From the NCBI GenBank assembly GCA_037389465.1, contig JAZARR010000156.1, positions 36,062 to 100,061 on the forward strand: 64,000 nt of DNA, in the 5' to 3' direction. The translations under genes and the position numbers were made by a program. This stretch comes from Baylisascaris procyonis. Lineage: Eukaryota; Nematoda; Chromadorea; Rhabditida; Ascarididae. Under the pieces are notes generated by a model. It saw nothing but the letters and a program-made list of their open reading frames with translations, searched no databases and was not told the DNA's origin. Of the stretch, positions 23,140-38,200 are shown piece after piece (position 1 is the stretch's first letter; the number at the start of each line of letters is the position of its first letter).

Positions 23140-26100
23140 CTGAATAGACGGGAACTGTTAAGAAATAACGGAGAATGGAAGCATCCTCATTAGCTCGGGT
23201 AGTTAGGGCATTTCCCCGGGTCCCCGGGAAACAGTTGATGAGTGAAACATTGTCGATCACACCTACGCACAGTGGTTTCACTCATCACTAAACAAAAATG
23301 AAACGATTAAAAGAAATCAATAAAAGTAACCAAACTGCAGTAGAAGTGAACCAACCTTCAAGCAGAATCCTCGCTCTGGCGAGATCTTCTCCGTACGCAT
23401 TCCTGACTGCGCACAAATACTCTCCAATATGTGCCTCGCTCAGGCGCAATATTGATAGTTCAGATGTTGTCGACGTCGACGTTATCTGGATTCCTCCGCG
23501 TCCCGGGGTCAACTTTTGCTCACCACGGAACCATGATACAGTTGGATGTGGGGAACCCTAAAACGAATAACGAAAACGTTTCATTTAATATGAGATCATC
23601 GTAATAATTTTGTCTAAGAAGCATGACTCCCTCAAATTCGTGTTGCAAATGGAAGGGGTAGCAAGTGAAGGAAGCGCTGGATGTGCTTCACATCAAGCGG
23701 TTTTCGTTCAAGAAAGCAGAACATTGGAGATCAACTGTGCAGAAACGATCACATGTATTCCGTACCAACCGAACTCGTGAAACAAAAATTTGCACAAAAC
23801 AAGAACACTCGAAAATTCAAGAACACTAAAAAACAGTGTGAGTCAGTGTGATATGCCATATAAACTATCATTTAAATGTTACACGCATTCATTCATTCTA
23901 ATAAACTTGAAAAGTTGCCAATGATAGAGTCTGAATGCTTGACGGGGTTTTGAGCTGTCATTATTTCCGCCTATTTGGTCTGGTCCTTGTGAAAACTATG
24001 CGGTCGTTATTGCTCGCGGGGATAGTGGGCCTTCTCAATATTATTGCGAAGGTGAGGCATGTCAAACTGAAGAACAGACCTTGAAAGCACACTTAAGGAC
24101 AGCCTTCTGCCCTATAGCACACTGAATCGACATCGGTAACATCGTGAACGCGGGAAGAACAGAATCGGAGCTGAAAATTTTCTTTTATGAGGTGCGGTTA
24201 TTTCAATAAACGCTATTTGCAAAAATTCCAGAGCTTATTTTACGATTTGCATGTTTCAATCTTCAATAAGCGTGTGCGTGTCTGTCTGTCCATCCGCCTG
24301 TCTGCTTGTCTAGCATTTTTAGGCAAGTGATTTGTTAAACGGCCACCTCCTACAACAAATTCCAAGCTAATTCATCGACATACAAATAGGTTCTAGGCAC
24401 CTAAAAACATGTTGAAAAATCTGCAAATGTTTTATACTGTTTCAGCCACAATTTCGCAACGATAGGGTTGTATACTCGTGAACGATGAAGGAAATGCTTT
24501 AAAACTCAAACTATTCACAGGAATTATTTTAGAAGTACTCAAGAAGGCGCAAACAATTCAAAACCAATCAAAAAATCGTCACATTGAAAAAATGCTTGAC
24601 TACTAAATGAAAAAATTTGAGTAATAAAAAAACACAACTAGCACATACTCGGTAATTTCGACGACTTCAAGTGAGATAGTAGCGGTGGCTGTGCCAGCAC
24701 AATTCACCGCTTTCAAGACATATTTCCCGGCGTCCTCACGGCTTGCATCCCTTATAGTCAACGTTGTAATTTCACCAGAATGGCTCAGCTGAAATGACGT
24801 CGTTTCTCACTGAATCTTGAATTATACCCACAATGACCACTTAGGCCGCAAAAACGATCAACAAATGGTGATTGACCTTGTCGACAATGAGCTAGTTGGG
24901 TACAACTCCCATGCAGAAAGTGGCAGAGTGTGAGTTTCACTGCGGACATAATTGCAGTAATGCCGACAAAGGAAAAGATGTTTTTCTTTTATAGAAGAAA
25001 GAAAAGTTAAAAAAAAAAGAAATAAACAATGCGGTTCGATGAAATGGGTACCTGACACTTATCACCCGAGACGATCGATTCATCGTCTTTAGTCCATGCG
25101 ATCGCCGGCTCAGGAAATCCGCGCACGGTAGCCGAAATAATGGCCTCGTGTCCCGGGTCAACTGTTATTCTCTTCGGCGCTTCAGCGATCACTGGTGCGA
25201 TCTCGTAAACGCTCTTCTCTTGACGTCCTAGAAGAGTGAATACTGCATGTCAAAGATCTTTTAAAGGGTACATAGCCACTGAACTGGCCTGAAAGGTTAA
25301 GCCAGTGCTCCTTTTTCGTCTCATGTATATGAAAACAACGAGGAGACGAGTCATTAGGCAGCATAAATAGGTCTGCATGAGCATGAAACATGCGGATATA
25401 AAAGAAGAGATCAAAAAGCGAATAAAGAATCAAATTGCTCTCGGCTTCTCGGCTCTGCAGTGAAGGTGATACAGTGAAGGACAAAAATGCCAAATCAAAT
25501 CTAACTATATAAGCGAAGTTATTAGGAAAAGAAACCAATAAAACAGAATCTAAATTGTTTGCTCATTGTCGTACGTGACGCTTATTATGTGGTGCTCAAT
25601 AAGCACTGTGAAATTCATTGAAACTACAAATGATGCAATAGCATAAACTTCCTTGACACATTAGAAAGGTCAACGTATAACCACTCAGAAAGTTCATATT
25701 TCGTTGGCACGTTCCTTCTTTCATACGATCATGAACTTGTTGTGCTAGACCGTAATGATTGTTAAAGCAATTTTTGGAGCTGACTTACTTGTTATTAATA
25801 CTCGCATAGCACATTCAGCTGCACCAAACGAGTTTGTCGCCACACAAACGTAATCACCCGCATCTTCAGGGAAGGCATCGGCAATAGTCAACGAGACGCT
25901 CCCACCGTCGCGTGCGTATTTGAAACCGCTTGAATCAGCAATTTCAACTTTATTTCGCAGCCATGTGATCATGATTGGCTCAGAACCTGCAAAGCTTTTT
26001 ATGGCTCTTGTTCCGCGGCACCTCATGAAACCTCTTATGGTGCAAATATTCTGCAACTTCATATCACTTTCAGAGAGGAGGGGACATGACAAAAATGCAC

Positions 26101-29100
26101 TCAAAATTTGCAACTCAAGACATGCTTTCATTGACAAAATCATTGCTTCAGAAGCGAACTTTCAGAAGCGAGCTTCTAGGAGCAATTTTGATAGATGTGC
26201 GTGTGGAGAGAAATGAACTCACCTCCAACAATTTCAGCTAACAAAACGATTTGATCTCCATCCGTCGCCTTAATTGCGTGTTTAATTCTTTCAACGCGAA
26301 ATACTGGTGGGCCTCCTTCAACCGGTGTTGTTGCTGCACTCGATTCAACGTCCAATTGCATCTTAAATTTTTAGAATTGATTGTGCTGCAGCAGAGGAAG
26401 CCACCTTTCTTATTCTCCCAAGTGAACGGCTCGTTAGAAAAGAAAGTCGCTAATTCGATAAAATCATATCTTCTAAAAGTGTTGATCTAGGCGAGATGAA
26501 TTCCTGATGCTGTAACAAGAAAGCTAACCGATGTTTTCGCTATACCAAGTTGATTTTCGGCGACGCATGTATATTTTCCGGCATCAGCAACCGTCAGGCA
26601 TGCAAACTTGAGTGTTGAGCTTTCACCATCGTACAACATCGCATAACGATCGTGTTGAGGAATTAGAACGGCGCCGTTACGATACCATCGAATCGATGGT
26701 GCTGGATTGGCCGATACACTGCACTCAACGCTTAACGCCTCACCCAGCACGCCCTGAAACTCGATCGCTCATCACATATTACTATATCAACAGCCAATGA
26801 GGTATGCTCCTAGTACTGCGCTACAAAATTATGGAAGAACAGTGAAAAGTTATGGGAAGAATATAATGGAATACAGCTGCTATGTGCAAATCAGTATTCC
26901 ACCTTCTGACCATTCTACCTTCAACGAACGAAACTTGCATGAAAAGGCGCAGGTTGGCATGTCCATTAAATCGGCGGTTTATGCTTAATAACTGAAAGAT
27001 ATGGCAATATAGCGAAACCATCTCAACAGCAGGCATAATGCAACGTTAGAGGACGAGATACAGAAACGGCCGCAGCATTTCGTTCTTACGTTTTAATGGC
27101 TCACCATCAGAAGGCTTCAAATGACCTAAAGCCGTAAACTAAATATAAAACTTCGCTATCCCAAATGAAATAATTCCAATACAACTCTTCATAAAATAAT
27201 ATATAAGAAATCAATCGGAAAACGTAAAGCATAGGAGAATCAAGCTAAACGGTGAGCAAAATTCTTGAGAAGAAACAAATAATATTCCGATGTGTAAGAC
27301 TAGTAAACACTGACTAACCAAGCAATACAGCGGTTAAGTTTGCTAGTGAATTAATCCCTGTTAATGTGGTTTTCCATGTTTACACGGTCTAAACCTTTTC
27401 GGTTGCAAAAAAAGAAAAAGGAGCCAGTGATTGGCATTCAACAATAGCATAGTATTCTAAACAATTGTACCTTAATCCTTCCAGGTAACACTTCGATGAA
27501 GGTTGGTGCTTTTGGCACTTTTCTCGACCGCCTTCTACCCCCTCCTGCAGGTGTTACATCAACCTCGGAGGTGCATGTCGCCATGCCTTCGTCATTTGAT
27601 GCTGTACAATTGTAGAAGCCTTCATCGAATTTCGAAACATGATGCACCTAAATGATCATTGCAATCAACTGAGAGTGAATAAATGAGTGCAAAATTCGGA
27701 ATTATTAAATGATGACAATTGGGATCTCAAAGATGACCGAAAACTTTAGAATACGTCTGTGACACATGTTAAAAGGTATTAATAGCAAGAAATTCAAACA
27801 TATTGCCTCAAAAGGGATAAATAACTCAAACACAATGGCAATAATCCTCAAGTACTAAGATGAAGACAACGCAAAGGGTAACGAACAAGCATGCCATCGT
27901 ACTCTTCAGTGCTTCATCATTTTCAATATATTTATATTGTGGCCTCAACAAATCATTGACAGCAGTTTTCAGATCTTCCTTATAGAATAAACTGCGTAAA
28001 GCATGGAAAGCAGAGTTTTTTCTAAATGCGAACACTCGCAAATGGAATAATCCATTACCAATCGTCTACGATTACAACAGAAAATATAACATGTGATCCA
28101 CTTCATCAAAACGCAGCATCTTTACGTTACTGAACACAACGCATCTGTGGCTACATTTATTGCTAAATTAAATATCGAATGTGACAGGCGTCATTTTATA
28201 GATCAATCAGTTGGATTATGTTCTGTGAATCTGGGCAAAAAAAAAGCTGAGTTTGTTGAATCAACACAACCTTATAAAATCAGCTGAACTGAATAGAATA
28301 CGCGAACATGAGACTTTATTCGAATTATTACAAGTTGCGGCGAAGTTTGAGATGCCTTTGACGTTTGAAGTCGAGTTTTTCACCCAAAAATAGAAAGATA
28401 TTCGGAGGGCATTGACAGCCCTCTCCTCTACCGGCCAAAACTCTTGATTTGCTGAGATAATGCTCTACGCTCGAGCATCGTTTCCTTTATTTCCTTGCAA
28501 AGGTAGAGGCGCGAAGAGAGCAATGACCAGGAAGCACCTTAGGCGACGAGGGTCGAAGTTAATAAGCACCAGCAAAACATAAATATCCCCACTTGGGCTT
28601 ACCTATCCATGGTTTCTTCTTCCATTTTTACCCTTTACAAGCAATTCTGATTTAAAATGAGTGCAATCAGCCATCATTTCATGTGAGCATTACCTTCAAA
28701 TTTCTAGATAAGCAACCTCCAGATTGGAAATATTCCGTTAAGCTGAAATAAGGGAAAATAGAAACGCTATTGCATACCTCAAGATAGTAAAAATCTCCAT
28801 CGTTGTAGATGGAATATTTGTTTCCTGTCTCGAGGATAACGCCCGATTTATCCCAATGCACAATAGGCGTTGGATTCGCCGAAATTGCAGTTTTTAGCCG
28901 AAGTGATTTAAATTCCTCGATTGATTTCTTCGCTTTTGGTTTCACCATAAACTTCGGCCGACATTCTTTCTTATTACGAGACGAGATTGCGGCTCGAATT
29001 TCCTCCAATGCTGAAATAGAACACTATTTGCAATTTTCTCAGCTCCACTGCAAATGAAAATCTCAAAAATGCACTTCTTATCTCAGAGTAAAATTCGTCT

Positions 29101-32100
29101 GAACTGTACTAGATTCCATAAAAACTGATTTTGTTTGCCTGGGCAGAAGTATGTGACCGAATTAGAATAATAACAATACAGTTGCAACTAAATTCCGGTT
29201 GCCGAATCTTGCCAGCTTTTTGGAACTATGGCTGCTTCTATAGATCCTTAAAAATACCTCTTTATCCTTCACATAAATTCAAAAACCTTCCCTAAGAAAT
29301 GCAGCTGTGCACAAGTTTTCGCAGCATCCAATCACCAGAATACAATAGTCAACAGTACAAAATAGTTATAGTAATGTCGTTGAAAGCTCATAGAAATTTG
29401 TTGCATACTGTTAATACGGTGCCCCAACCATCTCGAAATAAGTGATAAAATAATTTATTGCCAATATTTTTGCAGTATTTCCTATTTGCAAGACGGTTAT
29501 AAATCACTTCTCATAGTTTATTTCGAAGATGTCTAGTCAGAATGCAACAAAAATCACGTCATTTACGTGTTTATGTATCCCCTATCGAGGCTCAAACGCC
29601 GTCTCATTTGTTATATTGACATCATAAGAAAACTGAATAAAAGCGAAAGTAGTCCAAAAACAAGTTTACTTACTCGTTACTTCAACAGATTGTTTTGATG
29701 TTCCCGGTGCTTGCTCATCAATTCCTTCGGCAAGTTTGATCGATTCTTTCAGCCCTCTTGCATCACTCAGTCTACCGTGAATCCGATGGTGCCTCTCTGG
29801 TAAATTCAAACCATTATTTCAGTACTTCCACTAATACGAAACAACGAAAGGTAATATCGGCAAGGAGCATTCAATAGGTCCACACATGGAGTATTCATAA
29901 AACAGAGTCCCGGAAGACTCGCAAGTAGTAACTGTTCGAGTAAATGCTATCAAACCGTCAGCATTGATTTCCGAGTTTTAGGAACTCGCCGTTACTCATT
30001 AAAAAAGATTCTCATTCCACTACTTTCGTTTTAATAAACGCATAAAAATAATTAAAATAAACAGCTGCTAAGAATGATCGATAATGAGATGGCATTATTG
30101 CGATCATGCCAGTATGTAAGATAATATGAAAATAGTGTGCCTAAGTATTTTCACATTGAAAAATTCATGAGAAAGTGATCAGTGTTCTCAGAAGACAGCA
30201 GCAGTCTATCGCATATATAATGTTGCTTGGCGATATTCCGAAGATCCCAAAAATGGTATGCGGAATATGCAAACATATCAAAAGCAATATACTATATAAT
30301 AAACCGCTAAGATTTTGCACCTATTATCGAAGAATAAGGCAAATTGATTGCTGCGCTGCAGCGACTTCATCAACTCTAGAAGATTTTCGTCAGTCACCAA
30401 CTCTACGACCAATCGTCACTGCCCAACCCGAATGCCGAAGAAAAAAGGGTGGGAGACCTTCAACCACGCGGATTCCAACGTATTGGGAACAGCAATTCCC
30501 AGCGCTTAATTACGTTTTTGTTAGTGTTTACTCTCACATTGCCTGAAAAAGCCTCGACGAGCTCGAAATAATGCAATAAAGCTTACTTTGGGCAAGTTTT
30601 CCAGCCAGCGCCGCCAAATCGCCTTCACGTAGTTCGAGATCGTGCAAACCTTGAATGAATTTTGGAGCAGCACCTTTCCTCTTGCCTTCAACTTTAAGTC
30701 GGTGCCTTTGGGCCTCAACCTGGATAAAACATACTTTAGGTTTAATGTGGGTGAAACATCTTTCATATTTAATAGATTCAAAGATCTGAATGCAACAGAA
30801 ACTGAGATTTTAACAAAATTGCGACCACCCATTTTTCATATATCACTATTACTTCATTTCCATGATAACCGCCGATCTCACATAACATATCTGATTCTCT
30901 CTTGACTATTTTCATCTGCGTCATTTCACTGAAGACCTCAAGAATGAAGCATTCCAAAAGCGGAGTGAAGTTATTCGAAATAAAGGAGAATCAACGACGG
31001 CCATCAAAGGCAGTACGCATCAACTATAAAATAATATTGAAAGTGGTGCGGGAACCGCTGCCAAAAATTAAGCGATGGGACATAACTACAATGATTATCG
31101 CATTTTCGAGAGGTTAAAAAGCAATAGACGACACTTTCAAGAGCAATTAGAGTTCGATCTGAGGTCTTTTAAAGAAGTTTTTAGAAATTGGCAAGAAATG
31201 AAGATGTCTTTGGAAGCATGACTTGGTGAGGGGAATCCCGTCAGCATAAACTGTATCACAAACCAAACAAAAATGCATCAATAAAGTCTTACAGTTTCCA
31301 TCTTCGTCAACACCAAACCGGTTTCCTCCATCATCAGATATCTCGGCATTTCAATTGTTATTGTACGCTCTTCGAAGTCTAAAACGTTTTCGATTGTCCT
31401 TATAACATCAATATTCGAAACACTTAGAAACGCCTCATAAGAGGTATAGTGAATAATAGGAAGAGAAGACTCCGATAGATGAATCCAGATCCGTGCACAA
31501 TATTAGGCAACCGACACGAAAGTTTTAAGAGGAAACAGCTCTAGCTCTAAGCCTCAAGGCTATCAATCAAAAGCAACTTCATGCTTACAGTCTTTGAGAT
31601 CTTGCTATGCCCATCCGATGCAGCGAACCAACGTTATCCGATCTTTGCCAGTAATATTCTTAACCAGTACTTCACTAATGGCGGAATTACTTCACTGTCG
31701 GTCCAAACTTTTCTAGTGCCTATTCACGACATCGCAGCAATGGTTTTTCGATCATGATACATGTCCCCTTTTCGGGACGTGAACACCTAGACTACGGTAA
31801 GATAAAACATGACAAATGGAACTCCGTAAGTGTATGATACAATAAATGGCATATCATTCAAGAAGTTAAACTTCTGAAAAAAAGTGATATTTTCGCAAAA
31901 CGTAGAGGAAGCAAAGAAAGATGAAAAAGAAAGTAAAGCGGATACCTTGAAGAAACACCGGTGGCACACTATCCTCTCGGCGTTGGCCCACATTCAAAGT
32001 GGCTGTTGTACGCAGAACGCCGTGCACGTTTGATGCTTCAACGGAGTATGCCCCCAAATGACGAAGACCGATGTTCGATATTTTCAGCTCGCATTGCGTC

Positions 32101-35100
32101 TGCGAGATATAGCTAATCTGAAATGAAACAGTCGAGTACTCAACTCCAAGTCAGCTCCGTTCCGCAACAAAAACCAACACCCACTACCATATTCACCTTA
32201 GTAGAAAATGCTCTGTCCATGACTGCTACTGTTTCAGTCGGTGTGGAGCAGATTACACTGGACATCCATTTCGTATGCACATATGGAACAACTTACTTGA
32301 ATATTCTTATCTTCAACAACTTTCTCATCGAAATGGAACCAAGTCAATTCAGGTAGCGGATATCCTCCAACTTCAACTTCAAATGTCACATCCCTTCCAA
32401 GTGGACTCCATATGTCACGAAGGCATCGCAGAAAACGTGGCGGTCCTGCTGGCTCATCGGTTGGTTCTGAAATTTGCACTGATTTAGTAAGAAGTGGAAG
32501 ATGGAAAAGAAAACCTTAAGAAACACTGAGGTATAAACTAAGATGCAGTTTTGGGTCGGACCCGGCTTTCCATATCTTTTTGAATAGCTTAGTGGCGTAA
32601 TTTACTTTGTATCAGTTAATGCATTACTACTGAATGTGTACTTGACGTCCTTCATCACGTCGATGAACTGGAATCATTAGGGAAGTGGCGAAGGTTAACA
32701 GGAAAATCATAATAATAAGTTAAAAGGAAAGATGACATAGCCTTTTTCATTGAAAGACTCGACATTAACAGACAACCAAAGGTCCAATATTACCAGATGA
32801 ACAAAAGCTTTTGAGATATAACAAAGGCAGTATTTAACATTTCAACTACTGTTGGAAATATTGCCACGATGGATGGGAACTGAGTGAAGGGCCGCAATGA
32901 TGCTACGGTATCTGAGTGAGAAAATGTTTGCACAGTTTGTCGTTATCCGTATCAATGTGCACATGAAGAAATGCTTTCTTGGCTGAACGTTGCACTCCTT
33001 TCTATTGAGCTCAACTTTGACGACTAGGAATGTATATTACTATAAAGTCGATAACGATGATCTCCGTCAAGATTTTATATCGTAATCTTCCACGGAGTCC
33101 TACCAGAACTTGGTGTCACTAATAATTGGCGGTCGTCAAGGCAGTTGCCGAGCACAGAACGAATCTGATGCGAATTCAAACCCTTATTTTTAAACTGCCT
33201 CAAGATGCATTCAAGGATATTTTTAGGCAATTACAAAAAGGCTTAAAGCACATCACCCTGCATGAGGGCGAAGTCATTCCTTGCTTGCGCATTCGGGTAC
33301 GACGTGGATATGTCTGGCAAAAACAAGGACGCTAGCGCAGTAAATATTTTTGGAGAAAACAGTCGGTCTACTCAGCCAATCATTGCAAAAGCGAAAAAGG
33401 AGAATATTCAAATACCTCCGACAAGAAGATAGCATTGTGAGATTGCTTTGCCATGTTCGTTGATAGCCACGCACTGATAGGTGCCCTGCTGGGTGCTGAC
33501 AATGGTATCAGCTCTCAACTCCGACACCTCTCCGCGTCTACATTCAATCCATGCGGACCCAGCCGTTGTTTTCAGTTGTGTCATTTTCCGTGAGTCGTCG
33601 ATAAAGAACCACTGGATAAATTTTTAGTTAGCGTGAAAGATGCCATGCTCAACAAAGGTAATAAACGCAGAAATCATCAAAAGAACTTCATCTACACCAA
33701 GACATCCACCTCCAATCTTACCTAACAGAGGAGAATCAAATTGCAAACACGAGGAATCCCCACAGGGACCGCAGTCAGGCCGCAAACAAGCACAAGAATA
33801 GTTGAAAGCTGCCGTGACTTCAGAAAAATCACCCTTTAAGATGACATCTGCGGCGTTTTTACCGTCAAACCAGAGTCGGTCAACTGCTTGCTGCTCAAGC
33901 GGGATGACTTCCAGCAATTTTATCCCTCTGAACTATGCAAAAAGCGTCCTCTAGGAACTTGAAAACTCGTTAGGAGGAAATTCTGGCAGAAATAGTGAGC
34001 TATAATTTTGAGTTAAAGATATGAAAATGGAGGGGAAGAGAATGGCAGTGCATGAAATGCATTCGGAAATAACATGATGCCACAACCAGCTGATAAAAGA
34101 ATTTTGCATGAAGCAATAAGTGAACAAAACGAAAATATTTTTACAAGCATTTGCTCACTCCGAGAACGCATTTATCGATGCCATTACAAGCAGCCGGTAG
34201 GCCATGACTATTCGCGCCAAACATGAGTACTTTTAAACAGTCAACATGGCAAAATGCGTGCATCGTTGATAAGGAATTCGTTCTTAATATGAGCTACGCA
34301 CTTCCAAGCGGATGGCTACGCCAATGAAGCTTTGATGGGAAGAAATAAACTAGCCAACCTTCAATTGGGGTTCAGGTATTCCGCGCACTTCACACTTCAA
34401 CGTGACAGGATGTCCAATTGCCACACCTTTGTCGAGAAGATCTACTGTGAACCTTGGAGCTTCTCCCTGAGGTTGCTTATGGAGGTGAGCTGCAACAGCA
34501 AACAAAACGAAGTTACGGACAACAAAAATTATGAAAATTTATTTACTTGCAAGTGCAGCAATAATATATTACAGCGCAACTTAATCGGATTGCTATCAAA
34601 CAACACTGCAAAGACGCTTCTTGCAAGGCGCAACCTTATTAATGGCCACTGTTTGCGCATCTCTACACCACCGAACAGCTAACTGCTGTCAGCGCTGCAA
34701 GGAGCTTTTCAGAATTTCTATTCTAGTACGACAACAACTTTTCGCATTGCCAGGAGTGGTTTTCCTGACCTCTGCACAGTTAGCGCTACCAAACACAATC
34801 CCATCTTATAGTTTCCAGAGTTCCAGCAAAAACCACGACAACTCAGTAGGACGATACCCTCATCCCTCTTAAACTACGAATTTCTAAAACCATTCAAACG
34901 CTCAGGAATCTTATTCTCGAAGTGCGGCAGAGGAGCAAAGGCACTTCATAGGCGGAATAAAAACTTACTATGTACGATGAGTTGTGTTTCAACGGATTCG
35001 GTACCTTCCGAGTTCTCGGCGACACAAGTAAATACACCGGCCGATTTCGCAACTACGCACCCAATTGTCAGCACTGATTCACCCTCTCCCGTTAAGCGAA

Positions 35101-35209
35101 TTTCGTAATTTCGACTTGTCTTCGAAATCTGAAATCAACTCGTTAATCAGAATGCATTAAATAAATAATGAATATAATTTCTCATAAATACATAAATAAA
35201 TAAATAAAC

Positions 35210-35262
<53 letters not shown>

Positions 35263-38200
35263 CTCCTGCAAACAGCCGACCTCTTTTCCATCTTTCTTCC
35301 AAACGACACTTGCAGCTGGTTCTCCAACAGCTCGACTGACAAGTTTGACCTGAAATAATACAATTTCTTTGAAGCTCCGAATAAAAACTTTACCCACAGG
35401 AAGATGATTTTGTACTGTTTTGGTACAACTCTCTTGCATACCTAAACAAGATTTACTTGAACTCTGTTAAATAAAGAACATTTTGAAAATATACAGTTGT
35501 TTTTATTCAGCCTTCCTTTTAAAATATAAATTATAATTAATTTTTAGCTTATAATATAAAACTTTCTTTGAAACTAGCTTAAGTTGACGAAATCCAGCAA
35601 GTCGACTGGTTTACGAAAAATCTTAAAGTTTGTCAATCACCTAGACTAGTTAAATTTTTTATCAAACCTTTTATAGAAACTGGAACTGTTAAACATAATA
35701 AATTTACCTATCATAAGAAACATGTTTTATTTGCATAACAATGCACTTAAATGATTCGCTGGTCTTCATGCATTCGTCAACCTTTCTGCTATCTTTCTGA
35801 ATGCAATCCTTCACAGGTAACTGCTTCTCAACTCAAGACAGCATGATTCGAAGGACTATAAGAAAAACCTACCACTGATCCTTCGACCGTCTCGACGACC
35901 GAAGCCGGAGCACGAGTGAAGTACGGTTTGCGATATTGTTTTTCCCTTTCTTCGGCAGTAACCAAATGGGCATCAGGACCCGCTGGATGAACGATTGTTA
36001 GCATCGCTTGTGTGCATTCAACGCCAAGTGAGTTATGAGCGGAACACTAAAATAATTACACATTTTGAGTGATTCATGACAACAGGAATAATTCTAACGC
36101 AAAATCCGAATTCCATGAATATTGATGAATAAATCGGAAGCAAGAAAAAGAGTATTACTAACAAACAAGGCGAGCAACCGCACCATTTCGACCGCTAGAT
36201 TGCACTTTCATTTTTTGAAAATTCGTGAACGACTTCGTCTGGCATAAACAAGGTTTTTATTTGTTCCCGATCATCTGGCTCGATATTAACTAGTTTTCGG
36301 CAAAAGGAGCCACAAGACAAGCTCCAATCGTGTACAGTGAATATATGTTCGCGAATACGTCAAAAATAATAAGAGAAAAGAATATTCACCGTAAATTTGC
36401 ACTCCCATGAAAAATACTTGCCCTTCTCTTCATGTTTCATCAAAATGTATGTAGTCGTTTTCCCCCGTGGATATAGCAGCTAAGAAAAGCAGTCAAGGAT
36501 AACCTCAATAGAAAGAAATGGTAAACGTTAAATTACCAAGTAAAGTCCCGTATCAGCGCTATCGCAATTGGCCACTGTAAGTGAGCACCAGCCGTTTTCC
36601 GTGAAGCTGAGTTTAATCCTCCTACTTGTGCTTAGTCGTTCACCATCTTTCATCCAAATTGCCTGAAAGAGAAAGGATAAATGATTCTGGAGAAATTAGA
36701 GTCTAAACAACTCTGAAATGAATGAAAAGAAGCCACGAGAAATATAAGACGAAAAGTGACAAGTCGCAATAATTAACGTTAATCTTTTTCCTACAGTCAA
36801 CAACAAAAAAGCGAAAATCCCGTTTTATGCTGATCATCGCTAATACTTAATTTATATTCTGAATAAAACGTGAAATACTGAACGGGATTTTATAACACAT
36901 TTTCAGGAATCAACTCACTTGGATTAAATCCCCCCCAGTATTGATACCTTTTAATGTTGTCGAAATGTTTGTAGAAGATGAGTAGCAGTTCGAAAGCACT
37001 AAATATTTCACTTTCATGCCCATCTTCGGATTTTATTTGAAAAATCTGAATTGGAAGAGAAAAAAAATTATTTTAGATCTCTTAACAACACTGAGTCAAA
37101 AATTCTGCAGTTGTTGTTTTCGCAAACTCCTATAAACATATCCAAGCAGTTGTCCTTCACTTAAATAAGATTAGCAAGCAGCTCACTCAGCGATATAATC
37201 ATTTTCAATGCCGGCCGACCCTTCCTACGAATTATAAAAATACTTAAAACTGAAAAAGCGTTCGGGGGTAGTGCAAGTGAAGGAATGCTTGCACCTCTCG
37301 AGCAACGCATTCGAATCATTGAAACTATTGTGGCATTTCATATCAACAGAGGCACTTGTCCTTAGCTTTACAAACACATTTTGTATCAATAACTGCATTC
37401 GATATATCTGAGAGATGAATAACAGATCATTTCGGCATTGCACTTTGGTTGACCATTATGCAATAATACCGAAAAACGGTGATTTAAAGAAATGAAATAT
37501 GAAGTAATTAATGACGCTTCGAGATTTTATAGAAAAAGGAATTCCATGAGAGGAAAAATGATACAAGATGGTGTACGCAATGTCGTATATGGTTCATATC
37601 AATGGAAATACAGCAGATAAACTTTCGGGCGACATCTATCATTTCAACTTGGTGAAGGATGAAAGACCCTATTGCGACATTAAATTTGTACACATATGTT
37701 ATCAAAAAAAGCGCCTTATAAATGCGTGCGCCCAAACAATATTTCAATAGCTAAAAAAACTGCATAAGCGATAAGAGTTCCTCACCTGCGGCTCCGGATT
37801 ACCGACAACACGACACTTCAATACAACATTGGCACCGGATAATGCCGTTTGATCTTTCAGTGGCTCTTCAAAGACCGGAGCCGATTGCAGAGCACGATCT
37901 AATACCGATACCTGAACGAGAAAAGATGCGAACGGAGCAGTGAAACCTTAACTGTAAAACCAGAAGGCGTAGCAAACTATATTTGGAAGGTACATGTCAT
38001 GGACACATGACCTGAGGTGAAAAGGATAAATGATTTATGCGCAAAGGACGTGAGAGACAATCCATGTGCCGGAAATACATGAGTCTTGCGGTCACATGGA
38101 CAAGACTATGAATCCCTTCCTGCCTTATAATGGCATTAATATAGGAACAAGAGAGGTGTCGCTGTATATATGCATCTTAAAATTAGAATACAAGAGCATC

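Noticed and set aside
30175..30546. 123-codon plus-strand frame inside a titin intron
   Set aside because: No domain, no convincing splice partners, and composition typical of chance frames.
36931..37051. Open minus-strand segment between exons of Ig 11
   Set aside because: Its donor phase does not match the next exon, and the flanking exons give a complete Ig without it.
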